Under the pieces are notes generated by a model. That model ran no database searches. It was not told the DNA's origin and saw only the letters and a list, made by a program, of their open reading frames with translations. A stretch of DNA of 64,000 nucleotides from Armatimonadota bacterium (lineage in GTDB: Bacteria > Sysuimicrobiota > Sysuimicrobiia > Sysuimicrobiales > Kaftiobacteriaceae), in NCBI GenBank assembly GCA_031081675.1, contig JAVHLZ010000001.1:76944-140943 (forward strand), read 5' to 3'. Positions 8,470 to 17,361 of the stretch are shown here, one piece after another. How positions within the stretch are numbered: position 1 is the first letter of the stretch; the number at the start of each line of letters is the position of its first letter. The position numbers and the translations under genes were made by a program.

Positions 8470-9374
8470 ACGACGTCGCGCTCCCCGGAATTCGGGGCGA
8501 AATCCGCTCGTTGGGAGCGGCGGTGCAGGGCCGGCCCTACCTCGCGCTGGCGGCGCTTCCCCTGGTTTTCTTCGGGGTTTTTCTCGTCTATCCGCTGGCG
8601 CTGATGTTCCTCGTCAGCATTCGCAACTACGCGCCGGCCCAGATCGTCGGGGACCGCCTCACGTTGGAGAACTACCTGCGGTTTCTCCTCGACCCGTTCT
8701 ATCGCCGGATCCTGCTCTCCACCCTCCGCCTGGCGGCGGTCGTAAGCGCCGCCGCTCTGCTCCTCGCCTATCCCTTGGCCTATTATCTTTCCCGAACGAC
8801 CAGCCGGGTCAAAGGGTGGCTCATCTTCCTGCTGCTGACGCCGCTCATGGTCGGGATCGTCGTCCGTACCTACGGCTGGATCGTCCTGCTGGGGCGCAAC
8901 GGCACCGTCAACCAGTTGCTGCTGGCCCTGGGTCTCGTCCAGGAGCCGGTGCGCATCCTGTTTACGGAGACTGCCGTCGTCCTGGGCCTGATCGAGATCC
9001 TCCTGCCCTACATGATCTTTCCCCTGATCTCCGCCTTGCAGAAGGTGGACCCCACGCTGGAAGCGGCGGCCGCCTCCCTGGGCGCCGGCCCGCTGGAGGT
9101 GCTGCGGCGCGTGGTGTTGCCCCTCAGTCTGCCGGGCATCGTCTCGGGCACGGTGATCGTCTTCACCCTGTCCGCGGGCGCGATCGTGACCCCGGCCGTC
9201 CTGGGCGGCCCGCGCACACAGACCATGGGGACGCTGATCTACCAGCTCATGACCGCCACGTTAAACTGGCCTTTCGGCTCCGCCGTCGCCTTCATCCTCC
9301 TGGCCTTTGAAGCCTTCCCCGTCTTCCTCTTCTTCGCCGCGACGGCCCGAGGGCGGGCCGGGAGGGGACCATGA
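8466..9374 (+). CDS. ABC transporter permease, PotB-like
   Basis: This 302-residue inner-membrane permease of the spermidine/putrescine (PotB/PotC) type has six apparent hydrophobic spans. The ATPase-contacting EAA loop reads KVDPTLEAAAASLGAGPLEV. ATG 8466 is chosen because it overlaps the IclR stop (ATGA); an upstream in-frame GTG would overlap the regulator more. It pairs with the next permease to form the channel of a PotABCD-like importer. The real substrate is probably not a polyamine, given the hydrolase genes downstream. Confidence 0.93.
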   Translation: MNDVALPGIRGEIRSLGAAVQGRPYLALAALPLVFFGVFLVYPLALMFLVSIRNYAPAQIVGDRLTLENYLRFLLDPFYRRILLSTLRLAAVVSAAALLLAYPLAYYLSRTTSRVKGWLIFLLLTPLMVGIVVRTYGWIVLLGRNGTVNQLLLALGLVQEPVRILFTETAVVLGLIEILLPYMIFPLISALQKVDPTLEAAAASLGAGPLEVLRRVVLPLSLPGIVSGTVIVFTLSAGAIVTPAVLGGPRTQTMGTLIYQLMTATLNWPFGSAVAFILLAFEAFPVFLFFAATARGRAGRGP

Positions 9375-10159
9375 CGTTGCTCCGGGCGCTGGGACGTCTG
9401 TACCTCGTGTCGGTCTTTGTCTTTCTCCTCGCCCCCGTCGTGGTCGCCGTGCTCACATCTTTCAACCCGACCCGGCTGAACCTGTTCCCCCCGCAGGGAG
9501 TCTCGCTCATCTGGTATCGGGAGTTCCTCCAGGCCGACAACTTCACCCACGCCTTCGTTGCCGTGAGCTTGAAGCTGGCCCTGATCGTCGCTGTCGTCAC
9601 GGGGCTCCTGGCCCTGCCCGCGGCGTATGCGCTCAGCCGCTATCGGTTCCGAGGACGCACCCTGCTTCAGACGCTGTTCCTGTCGCCGATGATGGTCCCC
9701 CAGATGGTGGTGGGGATCGCCCTGCTGCTGTTCTTTGCCCGTTACACCTTCGCCGATGAGCTCCGCATCGTGGTTGGCCACACGCTCATCGCCCTACCCA
9801 TCGCCATCCGGGCCATCACGGCCAGCCTGGAGGGCAGTGATCCCCAACTGGAGGAGGCAGCTCTGAGCCTGGGTGCCAATCCCCTGCAGACCTTCGCCCG
9901 TGTCACGGCGCCGCTGATCGGATCGGGGCTGCTGGCCGCGATGCTGTTCGCCTTCACCCTCTCTTTCACCGACGTAAACGTGGCCCTGTTTCTCACCGGG
10001 CCGCGGACCACGACGCTGCCGGTGGAGGTGTTCGCCTACCTGCGCTGGGAGAGCACGCCCGTGATCGCCGCGATTGCCGCGGTGCAGGTGGCGATGATCC
10101 TGGTCATCGCGCTGGTGATTCACCGGCTGGCCGGGTTGGATGCTGTCGTGAGGTACTGA
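9371..10159 (+). CDS. ABC transporter permease, PotC-like
   Basis: This is the second permease subunit, 262 residues, with six predicted spans and an EAA loop GSDPQLEEAALSLGANPLQT. It overlaps the first permease by ATGA (9371-9374). Its start MTLLRALGRLYLVSVFVFLL gives a first membrane helix directly after a short cytoplasmic end, as in PotC. Confidence 0.93.
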   Translation: MTLLRALGRLYLVSVFVFLLAPVVVAVLTSFNPTRLNLFPPQGVSLIWYREFLQADNFTHAFVAVSLKLALIVAVVTGLLALPAAYALSRYRFRGRTLLQTLFLSPMMVPQMVVGIALLLFFARYTFADELRIVVGHTLIALPIAIRAITASLEGSDPQLEEAALSLGANPLQTFARVTAPLIGSGLLAAMLFAFTLSFTDVNVALFLTGPRTTTLPVEVFAYLRWESTPVIAAIAAVQVAMILVIALVIHRLAGLDAVVRY

Positions 10160-10201
10160 CGAGGTCTGCAGCACAACGCACGCCATCGAGGAGGTGGGAG
10201 G

Positions 10202-11314
10202 ATGCTGATCCGGGCAGAAGGCGATCGGATCGAGCTGGTCCTCAGCCGGAGGAGTTTGCTGCGGCTAGGCGCGGCCACGGTCGGCGCGGCGGTCCTCGGC
10301 CGACTCGCCGCGCTATCGGGCGGGAGCCCGGCCACGGCCGCCGCCCCGGTTTCGGACCTCAACCTGCTGTTCGCGGGGGGGACGTGGAAGGAGTACTTCG
10401 AGCGGATCTACGCCCGGCCCTTCGAGAAGGCGAAGGGGGTGCGGGTGGTCTTCAGCGTCGGCGACTCGGCCCAGCAGATCTCCCGGGTCATCGCCGAACG
10501 CGACAACCCGCGGTTCGACATGATCCACATGCACCAGTATGCTGCAGCCCAGCTGAATGAATTGGGGCTGCTCGTGCCGCCTGATCCGCGGATCGTTACG
10601 AACCTCAAGGACGTGGATGAGGCGTTTCGCTTCCCGTACTTTGTCGGCAAGGTGCTGGCGCCCTTCGGCCTAGCCGTGAATACCCGTCGGGCACCGAAGA
10701 AGGTGACGTCCTGGAAGGACCTCTGGGATCCCGTCTTCGCGGGCCGGGTGGCCATCCCGAAGTGGGAGTGGGTGGGCAATACCTGGTTCTACGCCGTCAA
10801 CCGGGTCTGGGGCGGCACCGAGACGAACATCGATCCCGGCATCGCCAAGTGCCGCGAGCTGGTGCGCGCCAACCGCGCCGTGATCATGAACAACGTCGAA
10901 CACGGCATCGCCCTGCTGACGAGCGAAGAGACCTGGATTCAGCCCTTCTACACCGCCCGCACCGAGCAGGCCCGCGACGCCGGGGCGCCGGTGGAGTTCG
11001 TTTTCCCCTCCGAGGGAGCTCTGAACTGGACTTTCAACCTGGGGATCATCCGGGGACGCGGCGCCGCCAGTACCGCGCTGGCCCAGGAGTTCCTCAACTT
11101 CACGTTGGACCCGGTGCAGCAAGCGCAGTTCGGCATCCTCACCGGCTATCCGCCGACGAACCGGCGAGCCCAGGCCCTGCTCCCGAGCAACTCCAACGTC
11201 CTGCTCACCCCGGAGCAGATGGCGAACCTGGGCCGGATGCGCTTCGACATCAAGGCCATGCTGGCCAATCGGGACCGGCACGCGGAGCGCTGGAACAAGG
11301 AGGTCCTCGGCTAA
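10202..11314 (+). CDS. Tat-exported periplasmic/extracellular solute-binding protein, PotD-like
   Basis: This 370-residue binding protein feeds the PotABCD-like importer. The N-terminal region contains a twin-arginine motif SRRSLLRLG at residues 15-23, followed by a hydrophobic segment and an ATAAAP-type cleavage region, so export folded through Tat is likely. The mature part begins SDLNLLFAGGTWKEYF and continues with PotD/PotF-like segments (APKKVTSWKDLWDPVFAGRV, ALNWTFNLGI). An AGGAGG site lies six bases before the ATG at 10202. The ligand is not a proven polyamine. Confidence 0.92.
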   Translation: MLIRAEGDRIELVLSRRSLLRLGAATVGAAVLGRLAALSGGSPATAAAPVSDLNLLFAGGTWKEYFERIYARPFEKAKGVRVVFSVGDSAQQISRVIAERDNPRFDMIHMHQYAAAQLNELGLLVPPDPRIVTNLKDVDEAFRFPYFVGKVLAPFGLAVNTRRAPKKVTSWKDLWDPVFAGRVAIPKWEWVGNTWFYAVNRVWGGTETNIDPGIAKCRELVRANRAVIMNNVEHGIALLTSEETWIQPFYTARTEQARDAGAPVEFVFPSEGALNWTFNLGIIRGRGAASTALAQEFLNFTLDPVQQAQFGILTGYPPTNRRAQALLPSNSNVLLTPEQMANLGRMRFDIKAMLANRDRHAERWNKEVLG

Positions 11315-11321
11315 CACGGTC

Positions 11322-12434
11322 ATGGCCGTTCCCCTGGCGCTGGTGGGGGTCGTGAAGTACTACGGACACGTGCTGGGGGTGGGACCGGTCAGCCTCGAGG
11401 TGGCCCCTGGGGAATTCGTCTCCCTCCTCGGCCCCTCCGGGTGCGGCAAGACGACGACACTGCGCCTTATCGCCGGGCTGGAGCGGCCCACGGCCGGGGC
11501 GATCCGCATCGGTGAGGAGGACGTCACCGGCGTGCCCAGCTATCGCCGCAACATCGGGTTGGTATTCCAGAACTACGCGCTCTTCCCCCATCTCTCCGTG
11601 TTCGACAACGTCGCCTTCGGGCTCCGCTACCGCGGGGTGACCGGCGCGGAGGCCCGGCGGCGCGTGGCCGAGGCGCTGGAGCTGGTGGGGCTGGTGGGCT
11701 ACGAACAGCGGCTGCCGCGGCAGCTCTCTGGCGGCCAGCAGCAACGGGTGGCCCTGGCCCGTGCCGTTGTGATCAACCCGCGCATCCTGTTGCTGGACGA
11801 GCCGCTGAGCAACCTCGACCTGGCCCTGCGTCAGCGGATGCAGGCCGAGATCAAGCGCATTCAACGCGAGTTGGGCATCACCACCGTCTACGTGACCCAC
11901 GATCAGACCGAAGCCTTCGGACTCTCGGACCGGATCGCCGTGCTCTTCCACGGCCGTGTCCACCAGTACGCACGGCCGGACGAGCTGTACGAGCGCCCGG
12001 CAACGCCCGAGGTCGCGGATTTCATCGGCGAAACGAATACCCTAAACGGCCGGCTGCGCCGCGACCATGGCCGGGTCGTCTTCACCACGAGCCGGGGCAC
12101 GGAGCTCGTGGTCTCCCCCGAGCACGTACCCGCTGGTGAGGAAAGCGTGCGCCTGTTCATCCGACCGCATCGCGTTCGCTTCTTTCCGCCGGGGGCCGAT
12201 GTGGAGGGCCCCAACCTCTTCGAAGCAACCGTGGAGCGCCTGATCTTCGGCGGCGACGTGCTGCGGGCCACCGTGCGCCTCCGGCAGGGGGATGTCGTCC
12301 AGATCAGTGCCCACAACCGCCAGGAGACCCGCACCGCCCTGCAACAGGGCTCGCTGCGAATCCAGCTGTTGCCCGAAGACCTGCAGGTGTTTCCCTCCAA
12401 AGGGAAGGAGGCCGATCGTGTTTCAGTTCGGTGA
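11322..12434 (+). CDS. ABC transporter ATPase, PotA-like
   Basis: This 370-residue ATPase energises the importer. It shows Walker [11 protein letters not shown]-loop [13 protein letters not shown], signature [14 protein letters not shown], Walker [13 protein letters not shown] and the H-loop [12 protein letters not shown], followed by a C-terminal TOBE region (about 280-360) containing [14 protein letters not shown], typical of CUT1/PotA ATPases. It starts seven bases after the binding-protein stop, and its end overlaps the next gene by 17 bases. Confidence 0.95.
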   Translation: MAVPLALVGVVKYYGHVLGVGPVSLEVAPGEFVSLLGPSGCGKTTTLRLIAGLERPTAGAIRIGEEDVTGVPSYRRNIGLVFQNYALFPHLSVFDNVAFGLRYRGVTGAEARRRVAEALELVGLVGYEQRLPRQLSGGQQQRVALARAVVINPRILLLDEPLSNLDLALRQRMQAEIKRIQRELGITTVYVTHDQTEAFGLSDRIAVLFHGRVHQYARPDELYERPATPEVADFIGETNTLNGRLRRDHGRVVFTTSRGTELVVSPEHVPAGEESVRLFIRPHRVRFFPPGADVEGPNLFEATVERLIFGGDVLRATVRLRQGDVVQISAHNRQETRTALQQGSLRIQLLPEDLQVFPSKGKEADRVSVR

Positions 12435-13404
12435 GACGACGGTGGCCCCCGGACAGGTGGCACGAACGAGCTTCCGGCTATTGACCTGCCCGGACGGCGA
12501 CACCGTCGATGCGCCCGTCGTCATCATGTGCGGGGCGCGTCCGGGGCCGGTACTGTGGATCCAGGCCTGCATCCACGGCAACGAGGTGGGAGGAACGCTG
12601 GCCCTCCACCGGCTGCTGGCCTCGCTATCGCCGTCCCGCCTCCGGGGAACCATTGTTGCCGTCCCCATCCTCAACGTACCGGCCTTTCGCGCCCGCAGCC
12701 GCGAGAGCCCCGTAGACCACGCCAACCTCAACCGGGTATTCCCCGGCAACGCCGCGGGCCGCTTCAGCGACCAGATGGCCGACCGGATCTGGGGGCTCGT
12801 GCGCGCCACGGCGACCGCGGCACTCGACCTCCACAGCGGCGGCGACCTAGGCCGGGTGCCGTTCTACGCCATCTACCACGCGGACGGCTCGGAAGCCAGC
12901 CGCACCGCCCGCCGGATGGCGGAGGCGGCAGGCACGCCGTATCTGTGGGCCTCGCGGGCGGACTGGCTCGCCGGGGCAATGTTCACCCGCCTCACCCAGG
13001 AAGGGATTCCGGCGGTGATCGTAGAGGTGGGCGGCGGCGACGTCACCGACGATGACCTCCGTCACTTCGAGCAGGCCCTCCATGGGGTGCTGGCGGCGCT
13101 GGAAATGGTGGAGAAACCGGTGGTTCGCCAGCCCCGCTACACGATCCTGGGGGCATCCCAGATGATGCAGGTGCGGCGGGGCGGGATCCTCCTCCCAAAG
13201 GCCCGACCCGGGGAGATCGTACCCCGGGAGGCGGTGGTCGCCGAACTCGTCGACGCCTACGGCGACGTCGTGGAAACGGTACGTGCCCCCTTCGAGCGGA
13301 GTTTCGTGGCCTCGATGCGGCGCCGGGGCCTCGCCGTCCATCCGGGCGAGCGGGTCAGCATCATACTGGAGGTCGCAGGCGAGGAGACCGGCGGTGGGCC
13401 CTGA
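12418..13404 (+). CDS. succinylglutamate desuccinylase/aspartoacylase-type zinc deacylase
   Basis: This 328-residue M14-like metallohydrolase is expected to remove an acyl group from an N-acyl amino acid or similar amide. Zinc ligands appear as H53 and E56 in CIHGNEVGG and H139 in ALDLHSGG; NLNRVFPG (104-111) supplies the substrate-binding Arg, and AVIVEVGGG holds the likely catalytic Glu. GTG 12418 is chosen for its AAGGAGG site inside the end of the ATPase gene. Its place in the importer operon suggests that it processes the imported compound. Confidence 0.87.
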   Translation: MFQFGETTVAPGQVARTSFRLLTCPDGDTVDAPVVIMCGARPGPVLWIQACIHGNEVGGTLALHRLLASLSPSRLRGTIVAVPILNVPAFRARSRESPVDHANLNRVFPGNAAGRFSDQMADRIWGLVRATATAALDLHSGGDLGRVPFYAIYHADGSEASRTARRMAEAAGTPYLWASRADWLAGAMFTRLTQEGIPAVIVEVGGGDVTDDDLRHFEQALHGVLAALEMVEKPVVRQPRYTILGASQMMQVRRGGILLPKARPGEIVPREAVVAELVDAYGDVVETVRAPFERSFVASMRRRGLAVHPGERVSIILEVAGEETGGGP

Positions 13405-14152
13405 AGGCGAGCTCTGCTACCTGCCGGAAATGATCTGTTCTGAGGTTGCGGCGGGGGCCAGGCTCGTCCCGGTCGGTGCGCAAGAGCAGCACGGACCGAA
13501 TCTGATCACGGTCTGTGATGCCGTCCCACGCCCTAGAGTTCACCTCCCGCTTGGATCAGCAATCTTGCCTCTTGGCCTCGTCGCGCCAGCGATCATGCTG
13601 GGCGTCTCGCCGCGCTATCTAAACTTCCCCGAGACCGCTTGCCTACACCGGAAGACCATAGCCGGCTTCCTGCTCGACGTGGTGGAAAGTTCGTCCCGTT
13701 ACAGGGTACGGAAATTCCTCGCCCTGGACGGCCGTGTCGGCAACGACCAGTCCCTCGGGACGGTGGCTCACACCCCTGGTGCGACGAGAGAAGGTGGAGT
13801 TCGCCTATCTGAGCTTCGGCTCAAGGGCCCCGAGCGGTCAGGCGGCAGCGGGCGATCACGCGCGGGAGTCTGGGAAGTCTTGATGGCCTCACGCTGGCTC
13901 GCCGCCGGTCCGCCCCAAGCCGCTGGTCCCGGGGGGACTTGTGCGGATATCCCTACTTTCACACAGCCCACGGGAGCATCCGCTGGATACATCTGGCCCA
14001 TGCCCGAGCATCTCGACGGGGAGCGGCGCGATCGGGGACCCGCGGGGCGCGAACGCGGCACTCGGGCGGGCTGTGTGTAGAAGGGACGCTGGTCGATCTC
14101 GCCGAGTTTGTCCGTGACTTTGTCAAAGACCGGCCGCGGTCGCGGCTAGCGC
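13394..14152 (+). pseudogene. decayed creatininase-family amidohydrolase
   Basis: Three reading frames together spell a creatininase/MftE-type protein. Frame 1 (from GTG 13394, overlapping the previous stop) gives CYLPEMICSEVAAG, LVPVGAQEQHGPN, SPRYLNFPETACLHRKTIAG and FLALDGRVGND, the last a corruption of the usual NGHGGN. A second frame near 14004-14060 gives SGAIGDPRGANAALGRAVC, and the third ends EGTLVDLAEFVRDFVKD at about 14090-14147. At least two frameshifts and loss of the metal-binding NGHGGN centre make activity unlikely. The apparent continuous frame to 14080 is a chance read-through. Confidence 0.78.
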
Positions 14153-14171
14153 GCAGAGAGGAGGTCTCGAG

Positions 14172-15413
14172 ATGACGGAACAGACGGCCATCGTAGGAGC
14201 ACGGCTGATCGACGGCACGGGGGCGGATCCGGTGGACCGCGCGGCGCTGGTGTTCGAAGGCGAGCGGATCGTTGCCGTGGGCCCGGCCTCCCGGGTTGCC
14301 ATTCCCGGCGGAGCCCGCGTCATTGATGGGGAGGGCCTGACGGTGATGCCCGGTCTGATTGACGCCCATGTGCACATCACGATGACCGGCGGGGCCGACC
14401 TCCTGGCGATGTCCCTCCAGCGGTCGCTGCCTCAGGTCGCGTTTGACACCGTCGGCCACCTCGCCTCCACCCTGGAGGCCGGAGTCACGGCCATCCGGAC
14501 TGTGGGGGATATCGGATACATCGATATTGCGGCGCGAGACGCGATCGCCAGGGGGCGGATTCGCGGCCCCAGGATCGTGGCGGCCGGGAAGGGACTGACC
14601 TCCACCGGCGGCCACGGCACTATCGTCCCGCCCTGGATCCATGTGGCCCACGGCGATATCTCCGAAGTCGTGGACGGCCCAGAGCAGGGGCGCGCCGCCG
14701 TGCGCCGGCAGGTCGAGGCCGGATGCGACCACATCAAGATCTTCCAGACCGGCGGCGTTATCGATCCTGACGGTCGGATCGAGGCAGAGGAGTTCGACGA
14801 GGAGGAGCTGCGGGCCATCGTCGGCACGGCCCGACTCGCTGGTCGGCCGGTGGCCTGCCACGCCCACAACAAGCCCGGCATCCTGCGCGCTATCGCCGCA
14901 GGCGTACGCTCCATCGAGCACGGGATGTCCTTCGACGAGGAGTGCGCGGCGCGAGCCGTGGAAGCGGGTGTCTTCCTGGTGCCGACCCTCATCGTCATGG
15001 AGCGGATCCTGCGCCAGGGGCGCGACGCGGGACTCCCGCAATTCATGATCGACAACGTCGGCCACCGGACGAAGAAGCACCACGCCAACGTCCAGCTCGC
15101 CTACCAGATGGGCGTGAAGATCGCCGCGGGAACCGATGCGGGATCGGTGCTCACCCCACACGGGGCGGCGGGGATGGAGGTGGCGATGCTGGTGCGGGCG
15201 GGACTCCGGCCGCTGGACGCGATCCGTGCCGCGACGATGACGGCAGCGGAGCTTCTGGGCCTGGGCTCGCGCCTGGGGACCCTGGAACCCGGCAAGCTGG
15301 CCGATGTCATCTTGGTCGCCGGGGACCCCCTGGACCGTCCCGAACTGCTCGGTCAACCCGAGGCGGTGATGGCGGTGTTCGTCGGGGGCGTTCAGGTAAA
15401 GGCGTCGCGCTGA
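14172..15413 (+). CDS. metal-dependent amidohydrolase (imidazolonepropionase/prolidase-like)
   Basis: This 413-residue member of the amidohydrolase superfamily has H66 and H68 in GLIDAHVHIT, likely carboxylated K189 in CDHIKIFQTGG, H230 and H232 in ACHAHNKPG, H250 in SIEHGMSFDE and the final Asp in AAGTDAGSV. The set matches binuclear Xaa-Pro dipeptidase/imidazolonepropionase-like enzymes. A GAGAGGAGG site precedes the ATG. It is the last intact gene of the import-and-hydrolysis operon, so its substrate is probably a product of the imported compound. Confidence 0.9.
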   Translation: MTEQTAIVGARLIDGTGADPVDRAALVFEGERIVAVGPASRVAIPGGARVIDGEGLTVMPGLIDAHVHITMTGGADLLAMSLQRSLPQVAFDTVGHLASTLEAGVTAIRTVGDIGYIDIAARDAIARGRIRGPRIVAAGKGLTSTGGHGTIVPPWIHVAHGDISEVVDGPEQGRAAVRRQVEAGCDHIKIFQTGGVIDPDGRIEAEEFDEEELRAIVGTARLAGRPVACHAHNKPGILRAIAAGVRSIEHGMSFDEECAARAVEAGVFLVPTLIVMERILRQGRDAGLPQFMIDNVGHRTKKHHANVQLAYQMGVKIAAGTDAGSVLTPHGAAGMEVAMLVRAGLRPLDAIRAATMTAAELLGLGSRLGTLEPGKLADVILVAGDPLDRPELLGQPEAVMAVFVGGVQVKASR

Positions 15414-15545
15414 CGTTGTGATGCGCCCCTGGGACGGGTGGTGATCGGTCGGATCTGAGAAATGATGAGGCTGACATCGTGGGGGTCAAGAAGGCGTGGT
15501 GTCGCCAGCGCTTGGTGCGCGCCCACGAACACCTTGAAGGCCTTT

Positions 15546-16251
15546 CTGGCCCGCGAGGCCCAGGCGTGGGTGGCCGCCGGACGTCCCGCCCCGCCCGTGC
15601 ACCGGACCCGCCTGCTGGCCCCCGTCCCGCGGCCCCGCAAGAACATCGTGTGCATGGGCCGCAACTACGCCGAGCACGCCCGGGAAGGCGGAGTGGCGCC
15701 GCCGGAGGTGCCGGTGTTCTTCACCAAGCCCCCCACGGCGGTGGTGGGACCCGACGCACCGGTGGTCTGCCACCCGGTGACCCAGCAGCTGGACTACGAG
15801 GTGGAACTGGCCGTGGTCTTCGGGAGGCGCGGCCGCAACATCCCCGCCGCCCGGGCCCTGGACTACGTCTTCGGCTACACCATCCTCAACGACGTGACCG
15901 CCCGGGACCTGCAGCGCCGCCACCAGCAGTGGTTCAAGGGCAAGTCCCTGGACACGTTCGCCCCCCTGGGGCCGTGGATCGTCCACCGCTCGGCCCTGCC
16001 CGACCCCCAGGCCCTGTCGCTGCGGATGCGGATCAACGGGGAGATCCGCCAGGATTCCACCACCGCCAAGATGATCTTCTCGGTGGCGCAGCTGATCGAA
16101 ACCCTGTCGGCGGGGATGACCGTGGAGCCCGGCGACATCCTGGCCACCGGCACCCCCGAAGGGGTGGGGATGGGGTTCTCCCCGCCCCGGTGGCTGCAGC
16201 CCGGCGACGTGATGGAGGCGGAGGTGGAGGGCATCGGGGTCCTGCGCAACC
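15546..16251 (+). repeat. 706-bp direct repeat, copy 2
   Basis: This is identical to 6856-7561. The junction at 15545/15546 switches from unrelated sequence straight into codon 55 of the FAH gene. Together the repeats bracket 7,984 bases (7562-15545). Confidence 0.97.
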
Positions 16252-16274
16252 GGGTGGTGGCCCCCCGCGGGTGA
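15546..16274 (+). pseudogene. 5'-truncated second copy of the FAH-family gene
   Basis: This copy lacks the first 54 codons of the FAH gene. Upstream, 15414-15545 is unrelated sequence that keeps the frame open from 15462, so a chimeric 270-residue product is formally possible, but the N-terminal FAH domain would be missing and no ribosome site is seen. The catalytic region is intact and identical to copy 1; only the last codons differ (NRVVAPRG). It marks the right border of the catabolic cassette and converges on the SsuA-like gene. Confidence 0.85.
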
Positions 16275-16282
16275 TGTATGCG

Positions 16283-16315
16283 CCGTCCCCGGCGGGGGTG
16301 GCCCGCCGGGGACGG
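16283..16315. terminator. 14-bp perfect hairpin between convergent genes
   Basis: The arms 16283-16296 and 16302-16315 pair perfectly around a GGTGG loop. It lies between the converging FAH copy and SsuA-like gene and has no T-run on either side, so it is a terminator-like barrier rather than a classical intrinsic terminator. Confidence 0.6.
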
Positions 16316-16321
16316 AGGACG

Positions 16322-17344
16322 CTACGGCCCCAGGAACCGGTTGGTCCAGAGGATGCCTTCCTTGGCCGAGGGCTTGAAGGGAATCTGCCCGGTTTCCAGC
16401 ATGAAGGCCAGGTGCTTCTCCATCATCTCCTCGGTCATCCGGCCGTCGGGAGACAGCGCGGGCGTAATGTCCCGCAGGGCAAGGGCCAGCACGTCGGGGT
16501 CGGTGCGCGGGAAGTACTTGCGCAGGTGGGTGATGGCCGCGGCCGGATCCTGACGCATCAGGGCGTTGGCCCGGTTCACCGCCCGGACCCAGCGGCGCAG
16601 CACGTCGCCGTTCTGGTTGGCGTAGACGTTGTGGACGGAGATGCCGGTGTACAGAAAGTTATCCAGTTCGGGCACGTCTCCCGCCGAGGACTTGATGATC
16701 ATGACCCCGAACCCGTCGCGCTCGGCCAGCTGGGGGGTGGGCGCCGACAGGTGGAAGGCGTCGATCTGCCGGGTCCGCAGGGCCGCCAGCAGGCTGGCCC
16801 CTCCTCCCACCGCGATCAGCTGAGCGTCCCGGTCGGGGTCCGCTCCCGCCCGGCGCAGGTAATACCGCATGTATACGTCGGTGGCCGCCCCGGGCCGGGT
16901 GATGCCCAGCCGCAGGCCCCGGAGGGCGGCAAAGCGCTGGGCCAGAGGGCTGCTGCGACTGACCCCCCGCTGCCGGGCGACCTCCGGGTGCATCACCAGA
17001 TCCAGCGTGACCCGCCTGGTCAGGTTGTAGATGAACAGGATCTGCCGCCCCTGGCGGCGCAGCTGCACCGCCTGGAACGGGTCGGCGTCAAAGAACTGCA
17101 CCTGCCCGGAGACCAGGGCGGCGATGCCCAGCGCGCCGCTCTCGACCTCGATCAGCTCCAGGTCGATGCCCTCCTGGGCCATGTAGCCGGCGGCCTCGGC
17201 GATGTACACGGGAGCCATGAACAGCGTCCCGGTGTGCGCCTCTCGGATCCGAACCCGCGGGACCTGGGCCGCGGCGCCGGCCGACCACACCACCAGCGCC
17301 AGGACCAGGGCACCCGCCCAGACCACCCACCGATGCACCCGCAT
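16322..17344 (-). CDS. NMT1/SsuA-like ABC substrate-binding protein
   Basis: This 340-residue binding protein of the nitrate/sulfonate/taurine/thiamine-precursor family has a Sec signal peptide (residues 1-26, hydrophobic VVWAGALVLALVVW, then AGAAAQ). The mature part contains GTLFMAPVYIAEAAGYMAQE, SGALGIAALVSGQVQFF and LGITRPGAATDVYMRYYLR, typical NMT1-fold segments. ATG 17344 is preferred over an upstream ATG because the signal peptide starts there. It is the last gene of a minus-strand ATPase-permease-binding protein operon. The ligand is unknown. Confidence 0.9.
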   Translation of the reverse strand: MRVHRWVVWAGALVLALVVWSAGAAAQVPRVRIREAHTGTLFMAPVYIAEAAGYMAQEGIDLELIEVESGALGIAALVSGQVQFFDADPFQAVQLRRQGRQILFIYNLTRRVTLDLVMHPEVARQRGVSRSSPLAQRFAALRGLRLGITRPGAATDVYMRYYLRRAGADPDRDAQLIAVGGGASLLAALRTRQIDAFHLSAPTPQLAERDGFGVMIIKSSAGDVPELDNFLYTGISVHNVYANQNGDVLRRWVRAVNRANALMRQDPAAAITHLRKYFPRTDPDVLALALRDITPALSPDGRMTEEMMEKHLAFMLETGQIPFKPSAKEGILWTNRFLGP

Positions 17345-17361
17345 CGTTCTCCCCTCCCGCT

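Noticed and set aside
8466..12434. Spermidine/putrescine transporter potABCD
   Set aside because: The subunits are of that family, but the operon context (IclR, deacylase, amidohydrolase) points to another substrate, so pot symbols were not given.
13283..14080. An intact 265-residue protein in the creatininase region
   Set aside because: Only its first half resembles the family; the rest is out of frame with conserved blocks found in the other two frames.
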